Assembly (NCBI GenBank): GCA_904397845.1
Contig: CAJFOX010000019.1
Coordinates: 1 to 64,000 of the forward strand
Length of the DNA: 64,000 nt
Direction: 5' to 3'
Source: an uncultured Oscillospiraceae bacterium
GTDB taxonomy: Bacteria > Bacillota > Clostridia > Oscillospirales > Ruminococcaceae
This document shows positions 1 through 8,442 of this stretch, one piece after another. Position 1 is the first letter of the stretch. Each line of letters opens with the position of its first letter. The position numbers and the translations under genes are program-made. The notes under the pieces were generated by a model. The model made no database searches. It was not told where the DNA came from and saw nothing but the letters and a program-made list of their open reading frames with translations.

Positions 1-84
1 CATTCCGAACACAGAAGTTAAGCCCATTCGTGCCGAAGATACTTGGCGGGCGACTGCCTGGGAAAATAGGTCGGTGCCGGTACA
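1..84 (+). rRNA. 5S ribosomal RNA, 3' part (5' end outside window)
   Basis: Starts CATTCCGAACACAGAAGTTAAGCCC...GGTCGGTGCCGGTAC, typical 5S loop B/C and 3' half; followed by a strong terminator. Confidence 0.9.
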
Positions 85-85
85 G

Positions 86-119
86 AAAAAAGAGAACACA
101 ATTTGTGTTCTCTTTTTTG
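86..119 (+). terminator. Intrinsic terminator after the rRNA operon
   Basis: AAAAAAGAGAACACAA / TTGTGTTCTCTTTTTT inverted repeat with T-tract. Confidence 0.9.
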
Positions 120-353
120 TATAAATTTTTTGAGCGAAATAGAATCCTTATGCGGATCCGGACAAAAAGGTTCTATAAAAACCGCTAATCGGTCACAATA
201 AAAGTGTCAGTTACCCATTGCAAAAGAAACTCGAAATTGAAAAAGCTATACTACGGCAGGAAAAATTCTGAAAATTTGAATGGATTACTGCTTGACAATC
301 GTATTAAGTGTGAAGTCAGAAATGACTATCCTAAATACTACGGAGGAGTTTTC

Positions 354-665
354 ATGAAAAAAGCAGTAATTGGAGTTTTAATGGTAATTATGGTATTATC
401 CGTAGGAGTGATCAGCGCTTTTGCCACAGAGTCAGAATATGGCCGGAATTTTGTCGATGCAGATAAAAACGGCATTTGTGATTTTGCCGGGGATTTCTGC
501 CGCTATGTTGACGCCGACCATGATGGGATATGTGATAATCGTGGCACCGGCCAGAACGGGTGTGCCAACAATTTCGCAGACGCAGACGGTGATAGTATTT
601 GTGACAATTATCCTGGCCAGGGAATGGGCCAAAAATGTGGTTTCCGGGGCGGACGCAATAAGTAA
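354..665 (+). CDS. Secreted small protein with three acidic (F/Y)xDADxxxICD repeats (calcium-binding-like) and a Cys/Gly-rich tail
   Basis: RBS CGGAGGAG then ATG at 354 (inside ORF 204..665); signal peptide MKKAVIGVLMVIMVLSVGVISAFA; repeats FVDADKNGICD, YVDADHDGICD, FADADGDSICD. Confidence 0.75.
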   Translation: MKKAVIGVLMVIMVLSVGVISAFATESEYGRNFVDADKNGICDFAGDFCRYVDADHDGICDNRGTGQNGCANNFADADGDSICDNYPGQGMGQKCGFRGGRNK

Positions 666-679
666 TAGGTGGCAATATA

Positions 680-1162
680 ATGCGGAGCGAGCAAGAAGTG
701 AACAGAGCAATCGAGCAATATTCTGATATGATTCGACGGCTTTGCATGATACATCTAAAGAATTATGCTGATACTGAGGACATATTTCAAACTGTGTTTT
801 TGAAATATGTCCTTAGCTCCGTTTCGTTTGAAAGTAAAGAACATGAGAAAGCATGGTTTATTCGTGTGACAATTAATGCTTGTAAAGATTTGTTGAAAAG
901 TTTTATTCGAAGTCGGACAATTTCTTTAGATGAAATAATAGAGCAACCGTCAGAAATGTCAGTAGACGATAGAGACGTATTAGAAGCGGTGTTATCTCTT
1001 CCGCAAAAATATAAGGATGTGGTGTATCTTCACTATTACGAAGATTATACCGCTCCACAGATTAGCCGGATTTTAGGAAAAAATGTGAATACAATTTACA
1101 CCCTCATCACTCGTTCCAAGCGGCTGCTTCGAGAAAAGTTGGGAGGTGACGGGTATGAATGA
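680..1162 (+). CDS. ECF-family RNA polymerase sigma factor
   Basis: sigma-70 region 2 (NYADTEDIFQTVFLKY) and region 4 (LPQKYKDVVYLHYYEDYTAPQISRILGKNVNTIYTLITRSKRLLREKL). Confidence 0.9.
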   Translation: MRSEQEVNRAIEQYSDMIRRLCMIHLKNYADTEDIFQTVFLKYVLSSVSFESKEHEKAWFIRVTINACKDLLKSFIRSRTISLDEIIEQPSEMSVDDRDVLEAVLSLPQKYKDVVYLHYYEDYTAPQISRILGKNVNTIYTLITRSKRLLREKLGGDGYE

Positions 1163-1934
1163 TAGGCTAAAACAAGCGTTCAATAAAATACAGGCAGAAG
1201 AAGAATTAAAGAACAGCACAAAAGCATTTCTTTATCAAAAAACAAAAGGGTATGCGAGTGCAAAAATTACTCGTTATCGACGCTTGCTACCTGCTATTGC
1301 GTGTTTTCTGCTTGTAATATTTGGTGGATACTGGCTTTATTTTACTCCTACGGTTGAAATCAGTATTGATGTAAATCCATCGATCGAATTAGGTGTAAAT
1401 CGGTTTGATAAAATCATTTCTGTCAGTAGTTATAATAATGACGGCCAGGAATTAGTGGATTCACTTGATATAAAATATCTGGATTATGCTCAGGCAATCG
1501 ACCAAATATTAAGAAATGAAAGTGTAAATGCATTATTATCAAACAATGAGGTTATGACAATTGGAGTCATTGGATCCGATAATGCGCAATCTGCCAAGGT
1601 GCTCTCAGTCATTGAATCTTACACAGACCAGGAATCAAACACCTACTGCTATTATGCAGATCCAGATGAAGTGGAGCAAGCCCATGAGATGGGCCTTTCC
1701 TATGGAAAGTACAGGGCGTTTCTAAAGCTAGAGACCCTCGATTCCACCATCACTGCCGAAAAAATACAGAATATGACCATGCGAGAAATACGTGATCTCA
1801 TTGACGAGTTGTCGACCTGCAGCGATACGGGAGAAAGTTTGGAAGACAATAAAGAATCCGGCGGTCACGGCGCCGGCAACAGGTTTGGACATGAGCAGGG
1901 AAACGGACGTGGCGCGAGTAGATCAGAAAGATAG
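1155..1934 (+). CDS. Membrane anti-sigma factor with RsgI-like middle domain
   Basis: Overlaps the sigma gene; N-terminal cytosolic helix, one TM segment (LLPAIACFLLVIFGGYWLYF), then TVEISIDVNPSIELGVNRFDKIISV matching the RsgI-type ectodomain core. Confidence 0.8.
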   Translation: MNDRLKQAFNKIQAEEELKNSTKAFLYQKTKGYASAKITRYRRLLPAIACFLLVIFGGYWLYFTPTVEISIDVNPSIELGVNRFDKIISVSSYNNDGQELVDSLDIKYLDYAQAIDQILRNESVNALLSNNEVMTIGVIGSDNAQSAKVLSVIESYTDQESNTYCYYADPDEVEQAHEMGLSYGKYRAFLKLETLDSTITAEKIQNMTMREIRDLIDELSTCSDTGESLEDNKESGGHGAGNRFGHEQGNGRGASRSER

Positions 1935-2134
1935 CCAAGATGATCGACGGCTGACTTTTTTCCGAATGGGAAATGAAGAAGAGAGAGCGAAATCAGGATA
2001 TAGCCCACATTTGCCGGCAGGCTGCCGCTGATACGTTCCTGCCAGAAACAATCAGACGGGACTTTTGGGGAGGAGACGCTTTGTCCTCTTCGAATGTCAT
2101 AGGATACGTTTCAACATATTCTTCGGCGTGTTTG

Positions 2135-2164
2135 TTGACAAGAAGGACCCTATCATTATATAAT
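2135..2164 (+). promoter_or_regulatory. Promoter of the CsoR-family gene
   Basis: TTGACA (2135-2140), 18-nt spacer, TATAAT (2159-2164). Confidence 0.7.
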
Positions 2165-2197
2165 ACGTGTACTCCTAGTGGGGTTGGAGGTTATGGT

Positions 2198-2473
2198 ATG
2201 CGACAGTGTATGGATGCAGAAAATCTGCATCGCAGATTAAAAAAAATTATTGGGCAGGTTCAGGCGATTGATCGGATGATTGACCAGGATATTCCCTGTG
2301 AGGAAATTTTATCACAGATTAACGCCGCAAAATCAGCATTGAACGGGTGCGGCAAGGTGGTTTTAGAGGGACACATTAAACATTGTGTTCGTGACGGCAT
2401 AGAACATGGGGATGCTGAAAAGACCATTGAGAGTTTTACAAAGGCTGTGGAACGCTTTGCGAATATGCAATAA
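2198..2473 (+). CDS. Metal-sensing transcriptional repressor, CsoR/FrmR (DUF156) family
   Basis: MRQCMDAENLHRRLKKIIGQVQAIDRMIDQDIPCEEILSQINAAKSALNGCGKVVLEGHIKHCV; start at ATG 2198 after GGAGG. Confidence 0.9.
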   Translation: MRQCMDAENLHRRLKKIIGQVQAIDRMIDQDIPCEEILSQINAAKSALNGCGKVVLEGHIKHCVRDGIEHGDAEKTIESFTKAVERFANMQ

Positions 2474-2485
2474 ACCTTTTCTGAA

Positions 2486-2512
2486 AGGCGACCTGCCGGT
2501 CGCTCTTTTTTT
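2486..2512 (+). terminator. Intrinsic terminator after the CsoR-family gene
   Basis: GCGACC-TGCC-GGTCGC followed by TCTTTTTTT. Confidence 0.75.
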
Positions 2513-2517
2513 GACCC

Positions 2518-2560
2518 TTGACAACCTATACCCCTATATGTATTATATATGTATATCCCC
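2518..2560 (+). promoter_or_regulatory. Promoter and candidate operator of the P-type ATPase gene
   Basis: TTGACA (2518-2523), 17 nt, TATTAT (2541-2546), overlapping TATACCCCTATATGTATTATATATGTATATCCCC. Confidence 0.65.
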
Positions 2561-2587
2561 TTCAAATACATGGAAAGGAGTTTTTGG

Positions 2588-4468
2588 ATGAAGCAAGCAA
2601 TAGAAAAGTTAGAGAAATTGATAGAATTTGGCGGTATTAAAAAGGATATTGTGTTATTGATGATATCCGGTATTGCGCTGGTGATCAGTATTTTCAAACT
2701 GTTGCCGATGCCTTTCGATGCGGCGTGGGTGGCAATCATCCTCTGCGGTGTTCCCATTGTATTGGAAGCAATGATCGGGCTTGTGACGGCGTTCGATATC
2801 AAAGCCGATGTTTTAGTATCACTGGCGCTGGTTGCTTCTGTGTGCATTGGAGAAGACTTTGCTGCCGGCGAAGTCGCTTTTATTATGCAACTTGGCTCTC
2901 TGCTTGAAGAAATAACTGTTGCAAAAGCGAGGGCCGGTATCGAGAAGTTGGTACATTTAACGCCGCAAACGGCAAGAGTAATCAACAATGGGAAAGAAAG
3001 CGTTATCCCTGCCGAGCAGGTGAAAATCGGGGACATTTTGCGGGTTCTTCCCGGCGAAGCGATCCCGGTGGACGGCGTGATTACGGAGGGACAAACTTCG
3101 GTCAACCAAGCGGTTATGACGGGCGAATCTCTTCCAGTCGATAAAAACGCAGGGGACGAAGTATCTTCCGGTACGGTCAATCAGTTTGGGGCATTTGAAA
3201 TGAAAGCGACGAAAGTCGGGGAAGATAGTTCTATTCAGCAAATGATCCGGCTTGTTCAATCGGTGGATGCAGGCAAAGCCAAGATTGTCGGTATCGCCGA
3301 CCGCTGGGCAACGTGGATTGTGGTGATTGCCCTGACCGCCGCCGCATTGACATGGCTGGTTACTGGGCAGATGATCCGCGCAGTTACAATACTGGTTGTT
3401 TTCTGCCCCTGCGCCTTGGTTCTTGCCACGCCCACCGCTATTATGGCTGCAATTGGAAACGCTACAAAGCACGGTTTTCTCGTGCGGGAAGGAGATGCTT
3501 TAGAGCGGCTCGCCAATGTGACGAAGATCACTTTTGATAAAACCGGAACTTTGACTTATGGTATGCCGAAGGTCATCGCGGTGCACAGTGTATTGCCATC
3601 GTTTTCAGATGAAGCGTTGTATGCCGTTTGTGCCGCAGCGGAACGCTATTCGGAGCATCCCTTGGGAAAAGCGGTCACACGATGTTATCAACAGGATATA
3701 AAAGGCGAGGTTGCCGCTGCTGATGATTTTCGTATGCTGCCAGGACGCGGTGTTTCGGCAGTGATAAATGGAAAGACTATACTGGCCGGAAACGCCAAGA
3801 TGATGACAGAGCAGAAAATTGTCTGGGCAGAAGAAACGGCGGCACAGGCCGACAATTTTTTGACACAGGGCTGCACTGTAATTTACATTGCAGTAGGAGG
3901 GAAGTTTGCAGGATTTCTCGTGCTTTCCGATACGGTTCGAACAGAAAGCGCTGATATAGTGAGCCGACTGAATCATTTACATGTGCAGCCCGTTTTGCTG
4001 ACCGGCGATCACCAAAATGCCGCAGCTGCCATTGCGGGACAACTACATATCCGGGAAGTTCACGCCAATTGCCTTCCAGAGGATAAGCTGAAATGGATTC
4101 GGAGCTACCAGGAGAAGCAGGACGTCGTTTGCATGATTGGCGATGGCGTGAATGATGCGCCGGCTTTAAAGGCTGCGGATGTCGGCATTGCCATGGGAGG
4201 AGTGGGCAGTGACATTGCCGTGGATGCAGCGGATATTGTCCTTGTTGATGATGAGGTGAAAGAGCTGCCTCACCTGATTGCACTTTCCAGACGGATGATG
4301 ACCACGATCAAAGTTAATATGACTTTTTCCATGGGACTTAATTTCCTTGCTATCGTGCTTGCCATCATTGGAACATTGAACCCTGTTGTGGGAGCTTTGG
4401 TGCATAATGCAGGGTCAGTACTTGTTATCATAAATTCAGCTTTGCTGTTAAAATGGAGGAAAAAATAA
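2588..4468 (+). CDS. Heavy-metal translocating P1B-type ATPase
   Basis: CPC motif (VVFCPCALVLATPTAIMAA), DKTGTLT, GDGVNDAPAL, C-terminal HNAGSVLVIINSALL; ATG 2588 after AAAGGAG. Confidence 0.93.
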   Translation: MKQAIEKLEKLIEFGGIKKDIVLLMISGIALVISIFKLLPMPFDAAWVAIILCGVPIVLEAMIGLVTAFDIKADVLVSLALVASVCIGEDFAAGEVAFIMQLGSLLEEITVAKARAGIEKLVHLTPQTARVINNGKESVIPAEQVKIGDILRVLPGEAIPVDGVITEGQTSVNQAVMTGESLPVDKNAGDEVSSGTVNQFGAFEMKATKVGEDSSIQQMIRLVQSVDAGKAKIVGIADRWATWIVVIALTAAALTWLVTGQMIRAVTILVVFCPCALVLATPTAIMAAIGNATKHGFLVREGDALERLANVTKITFDKTGTLTYGMPKVIAVHSVLPSFSDEALYAVCAAAERYSEHPLGKAVTRCYQQDIKGEVAAADDFRMLPGRGVSAVINGKTILAGNAKMMTEQKIVWAEETAAQADNFLTQGCTVIYIAVGGKFAGFLVLSDTVRTESADIVSRLNHLHVQPVLLTGDHQNAAAAIAGQLHIREVHANCLPEDKLKWIRSYQEKQDVVCMIGDGVNDAPALKAADVGIAMGGVGSDIAVDAADIVLVDDEVKELPHLIALSRRMMTTIKVNMTFSMGLNFLAIVLAIIGTLNPVVGALVHNAGSVLVIINSALLLKWRKK

Positions 4469-4934
4469 TCGCTGTCAAAATCATTAGAACAAATATGGAG
4501 CTTAACGGATTCTTATGGAAGTAGTTTGCTATTTCGCAAAAGAAAAGCAATGAGAGATCGCATGAACACGAGCGGGCAGTATAAGCATGGCCGGTGATAT
4601 CTTTGCTTATATTGACGGCATTTGTCTTTGCGGCGAGAGTTTCTTTTTTACTGCTGAATCCCATATTCGGAGGACGGAAGGAAAAGAATACAGGATACGA
4701 TCGCCCGGAGGATCAGCGGTTTTAGGGAGCGGTATATATTTTGCCGCGGCAGGGAATTTTGTTTATAGGGAGCATTTGGCCCAGAGAAAAATAGCGGAGG
4801 TGTGCCGGATATTTTTGAAAGAATCAGAAACAAAATCCTTGCCCCTTTTGCGAAAAAACTGTAATCAAGGTTTACAATTAGAGCCCCAAAAACTGTGCAA
4901 TCGTACCAAAGCTTGATTTTTTGTGCAAATCTTG

Positions 4935-5003
4935 TTTACAAATTCCTCGTTGTGTGATACCATAACGTCATAGGATAACCTTTCAATGAGAAGGGCTGTC
5001 CGG
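4935..5003 (+). promoter_or_regulatory. Promoter/leader element of SIS gene 1
   Basis: TTTACA-N17-TACCAT plus GTGATACCATAACGTCATAGGATAACC...GGGCTGTCCGG, shared with 7276-7343. Confidence 0.65.
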
Positions 5004-5080
5004 ATGGCTGGAGGGAGACCTTCAGCGGCCTGTTCTTTTGCGAGAAGGGCCAGTTTACCAAAATTAAGGAGGAAATTCCA

Positions 5081-6046
5081 ATGGCTTGTTGTCCGAAATC
5101 CATCATTGAAGATGTCTTGAAGAAGCATGACAAAATTACCCATGTGTATTTTGTTGCTTGCGGCGGTTCTTACGCTGGCCTGTATCCTGCAAAATATTTT
5201 CTGCAGAGCGAAGCGAAAGACCTGATTATTGGCCATTACTCTTCTAATGAGTTCTGCCATGCTACCCCCAAAGCACTGGGCAAAGATTCTATCGTGATTA
5301 CCCAGTCTTTCTCCGGCACCACTCCCGAGACCGTTCGTGCCGCTGGCATTGCGCAGGAAGCTGGCGCTGCTTCTATCGCTGTTACCTATGATGCTGAGAG
5401 CCCTCTGGCGAAAAACGGTGATCATGTTGTAACTTACGGTACTACCAAAGAGCCCAATGACAACGGTCATGCAAAAGCCCTGTGGTTGGCGGTTGAGATC
5501 CTGAACCAGATCGAGGGCTATGCTCATTATGATGCATTTATGGCTTCTTATGAGAAATACAACGAGATCGTTCCTGTTGCGAAGGAGAAATTTGCTCCTA
5601 CCGCAAAAGCTTGGGCTGAAAAATATGGCGAAGAAAAACTCATCTATGTTATGGGTTCCGGTCCTAACTTTGGTGTTACCTATTCTTATGCAATCTGCCT
5701 GTTGCAGGAGATGCAGTGGATCCATTCTTCTGCCATTCATTCCGGCGAGTATTTCCATGGCCCGTTTGAGATCACCGACAAAGATATCCCCTTCATCATG
5801 ATGATGAGCACTGGCCGTACCCGTGCGCTGGATCAGAGAGCCCTGGACTTCCTGCACAGATTTGGCGAGAAGATTATGGTTCTGGACAACGAGGAGATGG
5901 GCCTGAATGCTCTGGATCCCAATGTCGCTGAGTTCTTCAACCAGATCTTCACCGCAGCTTTGCTGGATATGTTCTACATGGATCTGTGCGAAGTAAGAAA
6001 GCATCCGCGTCCTACCAGAAGATACATGTGGAAACTGAAATACTAA
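5081..6046 (+). CDS. SIS-domain protein, FrlB-like fructosamine/Amadori-6-phosphate deglycase
   Basis: VACGGSYAGLYPAKYFLQSEA, SFSGTTPETV, SSAIHSGEYFHGPFEITD, C-terminal RKHPRPTRRYMWKLKY, all FrlB hallmarks; RBS AAGGAGG. Confidence 0.85.
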   Translation: MACCPKSIIEDVLKKHDKITHVYFVACGGSYAGLYPAKYFLQSEAKDLIIGHYSSNEFCHATPKALGKDSIVITQSFSGTTPETVRAAGIAQEAGAASIAVTYDAESPLAKNGDHVVTYGTTKEPNDNGHAKALWLAVEILNQIEGYAHYDAFMASYEKYNEIVPVAKEKFAPTAKAWAEKYGEEKLIYVMGSGPNFGVTYSYAICLLQEMQWIHSSAIHSGEYFHGPFEITDKDIPFIMMMSTGRTRALDQRALDFLHRFGEKIMVLDNEEMGLNALDPNVAEFFNQIFTAALLDMFYMDLCEVRKHPRPTRRYMWKLKY

Positions 6047-6085
6047 TTTCAGTCTAAAGCTTCTTTAAAAGAGAACTGTACTTAG

Positions 6086-6128
6086 AAATACCGTTCGTAT
6101 GATATTTATCATACGAACGGTATTTTTT
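6086..6128 (+). terminator. Long perfect-stem terminator after SIS gene 1
   Basis: 19-bp perfect inverted repeat AAATACCGTTCGTATGATA/TATCATACGAACGGTATTT, 2-nt loop, T-tract. Confidence 0.85.
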
Positions 6129-6144
6129 TAAAGGAGAAGATATT

Positions 6145-7246
6145 ATGTATGCGTCTAGAATTGAAAAAGTCTTAAAGAAAATGGAATTATACGATTTTTC
6201 ACAAATCTTGATTTCCGATCCTATTTCAATTTATTATCTTACGGGAAAGATGCTAGAGCCAGATGAGAGACTATGGGCGCTTTATATCGATTGCAATGGT
6301 TCCCATCGTGCTTTTGTCAACGAAATGTTTTTCTGTCCCAGAGGATTTGGGAATGAAAAAATTTTTTTTCAGCGACTTAGACGATCCCGTTGAAGTGCTT
6401 TGCAGTGCGATAGATAAAAATAGTCGTTTGGGGGTTGACAAGCTTTTCCCCGCAAAATTTTTTGTGCCGATGATCCATCGTTTAGGTCTCAAAGATTTTG
6501 AAGTATCTTCCCTTTGTGTTGATGAGGTGAGGGCGGTAAAAGATGCAAAAGAGATTGAATGGATGCGGGAGTCTTCTCGCATAAATGACCTGACGATGGA
6601 AAAAATAGCCCAATTTTTATCTGAAGGAGTAACCGAAATTGAGACGGCGGATAAAATACAGCAGATTTATAAGGAATTGGGGGCGGATATTTATCCCTGG
6701 GGACCTTCTGTATGCTTTGGAACAAATACGGCAGAAGCACACCATACACCGGACAAAACGTCTCTGCGAAAAGGGGATATTATTCTGATTGATACTGGCT
6801 GTAAAGTAAATGAATACGGTTCTGATATGACCAGAGTTTTTTGCTGTGGGCAAGAAGCAACCCCGTTTCAGCAGGAGATTTATCAAATTGTCCGTACAGC
6901 TACAGAAACGGCAGAAAAACTGTGCGGCCCCGGAGTGCCATTGGCCGAAATTGATCGTGCCGCCAGAAAAGTGATAGAAGATGCAGGATACGGAGCGAAT
7001 TTTAACCACCGCACGGGTCATTTTATTGGATTAGAGACCCATGATTATGGAGAGGTTTCTCCAAGAAATAAAGAATGCACCCTGCCGGGCAACATCTTTT
7101 CTATAGAACCCAGCATTTATTTAGAAGGGCAATTCCAGCTGTATGTAGAAGATCTGGTCTTGATTACAGAAGATGGTTGTGAGATTTTAAATCACTATCC
7201 CCATGAAATACAAGTCGTTGGGTTGTCGCACGAAAACCAGAAATAA
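6145..7246 (+). pseudogene. M24-family Xaa-Pro peptidase, apparently frame-disrupted near its N-terminus
   Basis: ORF 6145..6393 (creatinase-like N-terminus) continues in another frame as ORF 6263..7246 (GTNTAEAHHTPDKTSLRKGDIILIDTGCKVNEYGSDMTRVF, HRTGHFIGLETHDYGEV). One extra T at the T5 run 6328-6332 accounts for the shift. Confidence 0.75.
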
Positions 7247-7275
7247 AAAATTTTCTTTTTTTTCGCAAACACATC

Positions 7276-7343
7276 TTTACAAAAGAAAACTGATGTGATA
7301 TTATAACGTTATAGGATAACCCTTGAGGTTATAGGGTGTCCGG
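7276..7343 (+). promoter_or_regulatory. Promoter/leader element of SIS gene 2
   Basis: TTTACA (7276-7281), 17 nt, TATTAT (7299-7304); GTGATATTATAACGTTATAGGATAACC...AGGGTGTCCGG. Confidence 0.7.
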
Positions 7344-7420
7344 AAGCCAAAGCAGTTTTTTGGGGGGTATAATCTGCCAAAGACCATGCAAGGCAAAACA
7401 ATTTTAAGGAGGAATTTTGA

Positions 7421-8395
7421 ATGGCTTGTTGTCCGAAATCCATCATTGCCGACATTCTCAAAGCCCGTGAAGACAAGGGCGGCATCGTCAACGTATATTA
7501 CGTTGCCTGCGGCGGTTCCTATGCTGGCCTGCATCCTGGAAAATATTTTCTGCAGAGCGAAGCGAAAAAGGTAACGGTAGACCATTACACTGCCAATGAG
7601 TTCTGCCATGCGACGCCGAAAGCTCTTGGCCCGAATTCCATCGTCATTACTCAGTCCCATTCCGGTACCACCCCTGAGACCGTAAAGGCAGCTGAAATTG
7701 CACAAAAAGCCGGCGCTGCTTCGGTTGTTATTACTTTTGATGATCAGAGTCCTTTGGCTAAAAACGGCGACTATGTTTTGAAGTATGAAGCCAAAGCGCC
7801 TGCTGATATGAGCGGTATGGCTTTTGGTTTGAAACTGGCTGTTGAGATTCTCAACCAGGTTGAAGGTTATGAGAACTACGATGAGATGATGAACGGCTTC
7901 GATCGTATTGACGGTATTGTAAAACATGCCAAAGAATTCCTGACTCCCAGAGCAAAGATCTTTGCTGAAGAATATAAAGACGAAAAACTGATCTATATGA
8001 TGGGTTCTGGGGCTAACTACCGCGTTGCTTACTCCTTTGCGATCTGTCTGCTGATGGAGATGCAGTGGATCAACTCTTCGGCAATCCATTCCGGCGAATA
8101 TTTCCATGGCCCGTTTGAGATCACCGACCGTGAAACACCCTTTATCATCCTGATGAGCGAAGGCCGTACCCGGCCGCTGGATCAGAGAGCGCTGGATTTC
8201 CTCAACAGATTTGCGGAGAAAGTTATCGTCCTCGACGCGAAAGAACTGGGCTTGGAGACCATTGACGACAAGGTTTCTGAATTTTTCAACCCGTTGCTGA
8301 TGAGCGCTGCTCTGGGCTGCTATTCCTACGAACTGTCCATTGCCAGAAAACATCCGCTGTCCTGCAGAAGATATATGTGGAAACTGCAGTACTAA
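7421..8395 (+). CDS. SIS-domain protein, FrlB-like deglycase (paralogue of 5081..6046)
   Basis: Same motifs: VACGGSYAGLHPGKYFLQSEA, SHSGTTPETV, INSSAIHSGEYFHGPFEITDR, RKHPLSCRRYMWKLQY. Confidence 0.87.
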   Translation: MACCPKSIIADILKAREDKGGIVNVYYVACGGSYAGLHPGKYFLQSEAKKVTVDHYTANEFCHATPKALGPNSIVITQSHSGTTPETVKAAEIAQKAGAASVVITFDDQSPLAKNGDYVLKYEAKAPADMSGMAFGLKLAVEILNQVEGYENYDEMMNGFDRIDGIVKHAKEFLTPRAKIFAEEYKDEKLIYMMGSGANYRVAYSFAICLLMEMQWINSSAIHSGEYFHGPFEITDRETPFIILMSEGRTRPLDQRALDFLNRFAEKVIVLDAKELGLETIDDKVSEFFNPLLMSAALGCYSYELSIARKHPLSCRRYMWKLQY

Positions 8396-8442
8396 TTTCT
8401 CTGTTCTGCTACATAAGAGAAACCATTCTGCTGTTACAGGCG

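Noticed and set aside
2260-3180. 306-aa minus-strand ORF
   Set aside because: Antisense to the CsoR-family and P-type ATPase genes; Ser/Thr/Ile-rich shadow-frame composition, no recognisable domain or RBS.
4587-4916. 109-aa plus-strand ORF after the P-type ATPase
   Set aside because: No RBS, atypical composition. Another frame gives a short hydrophobic peptide (ISLLILTAFVFAARVSFLLLNPIFGG) ended by a stop. Possibly a remnant, but not supportable.
4865-6004. 379-aa minus-strand ORF
   Set aside because: Fully opposite the SIS deglycase gene. A similar shadow ORF (7301..8677) occurs opposite the paralogue because the coding strands are similar, so it is not independent evidence.
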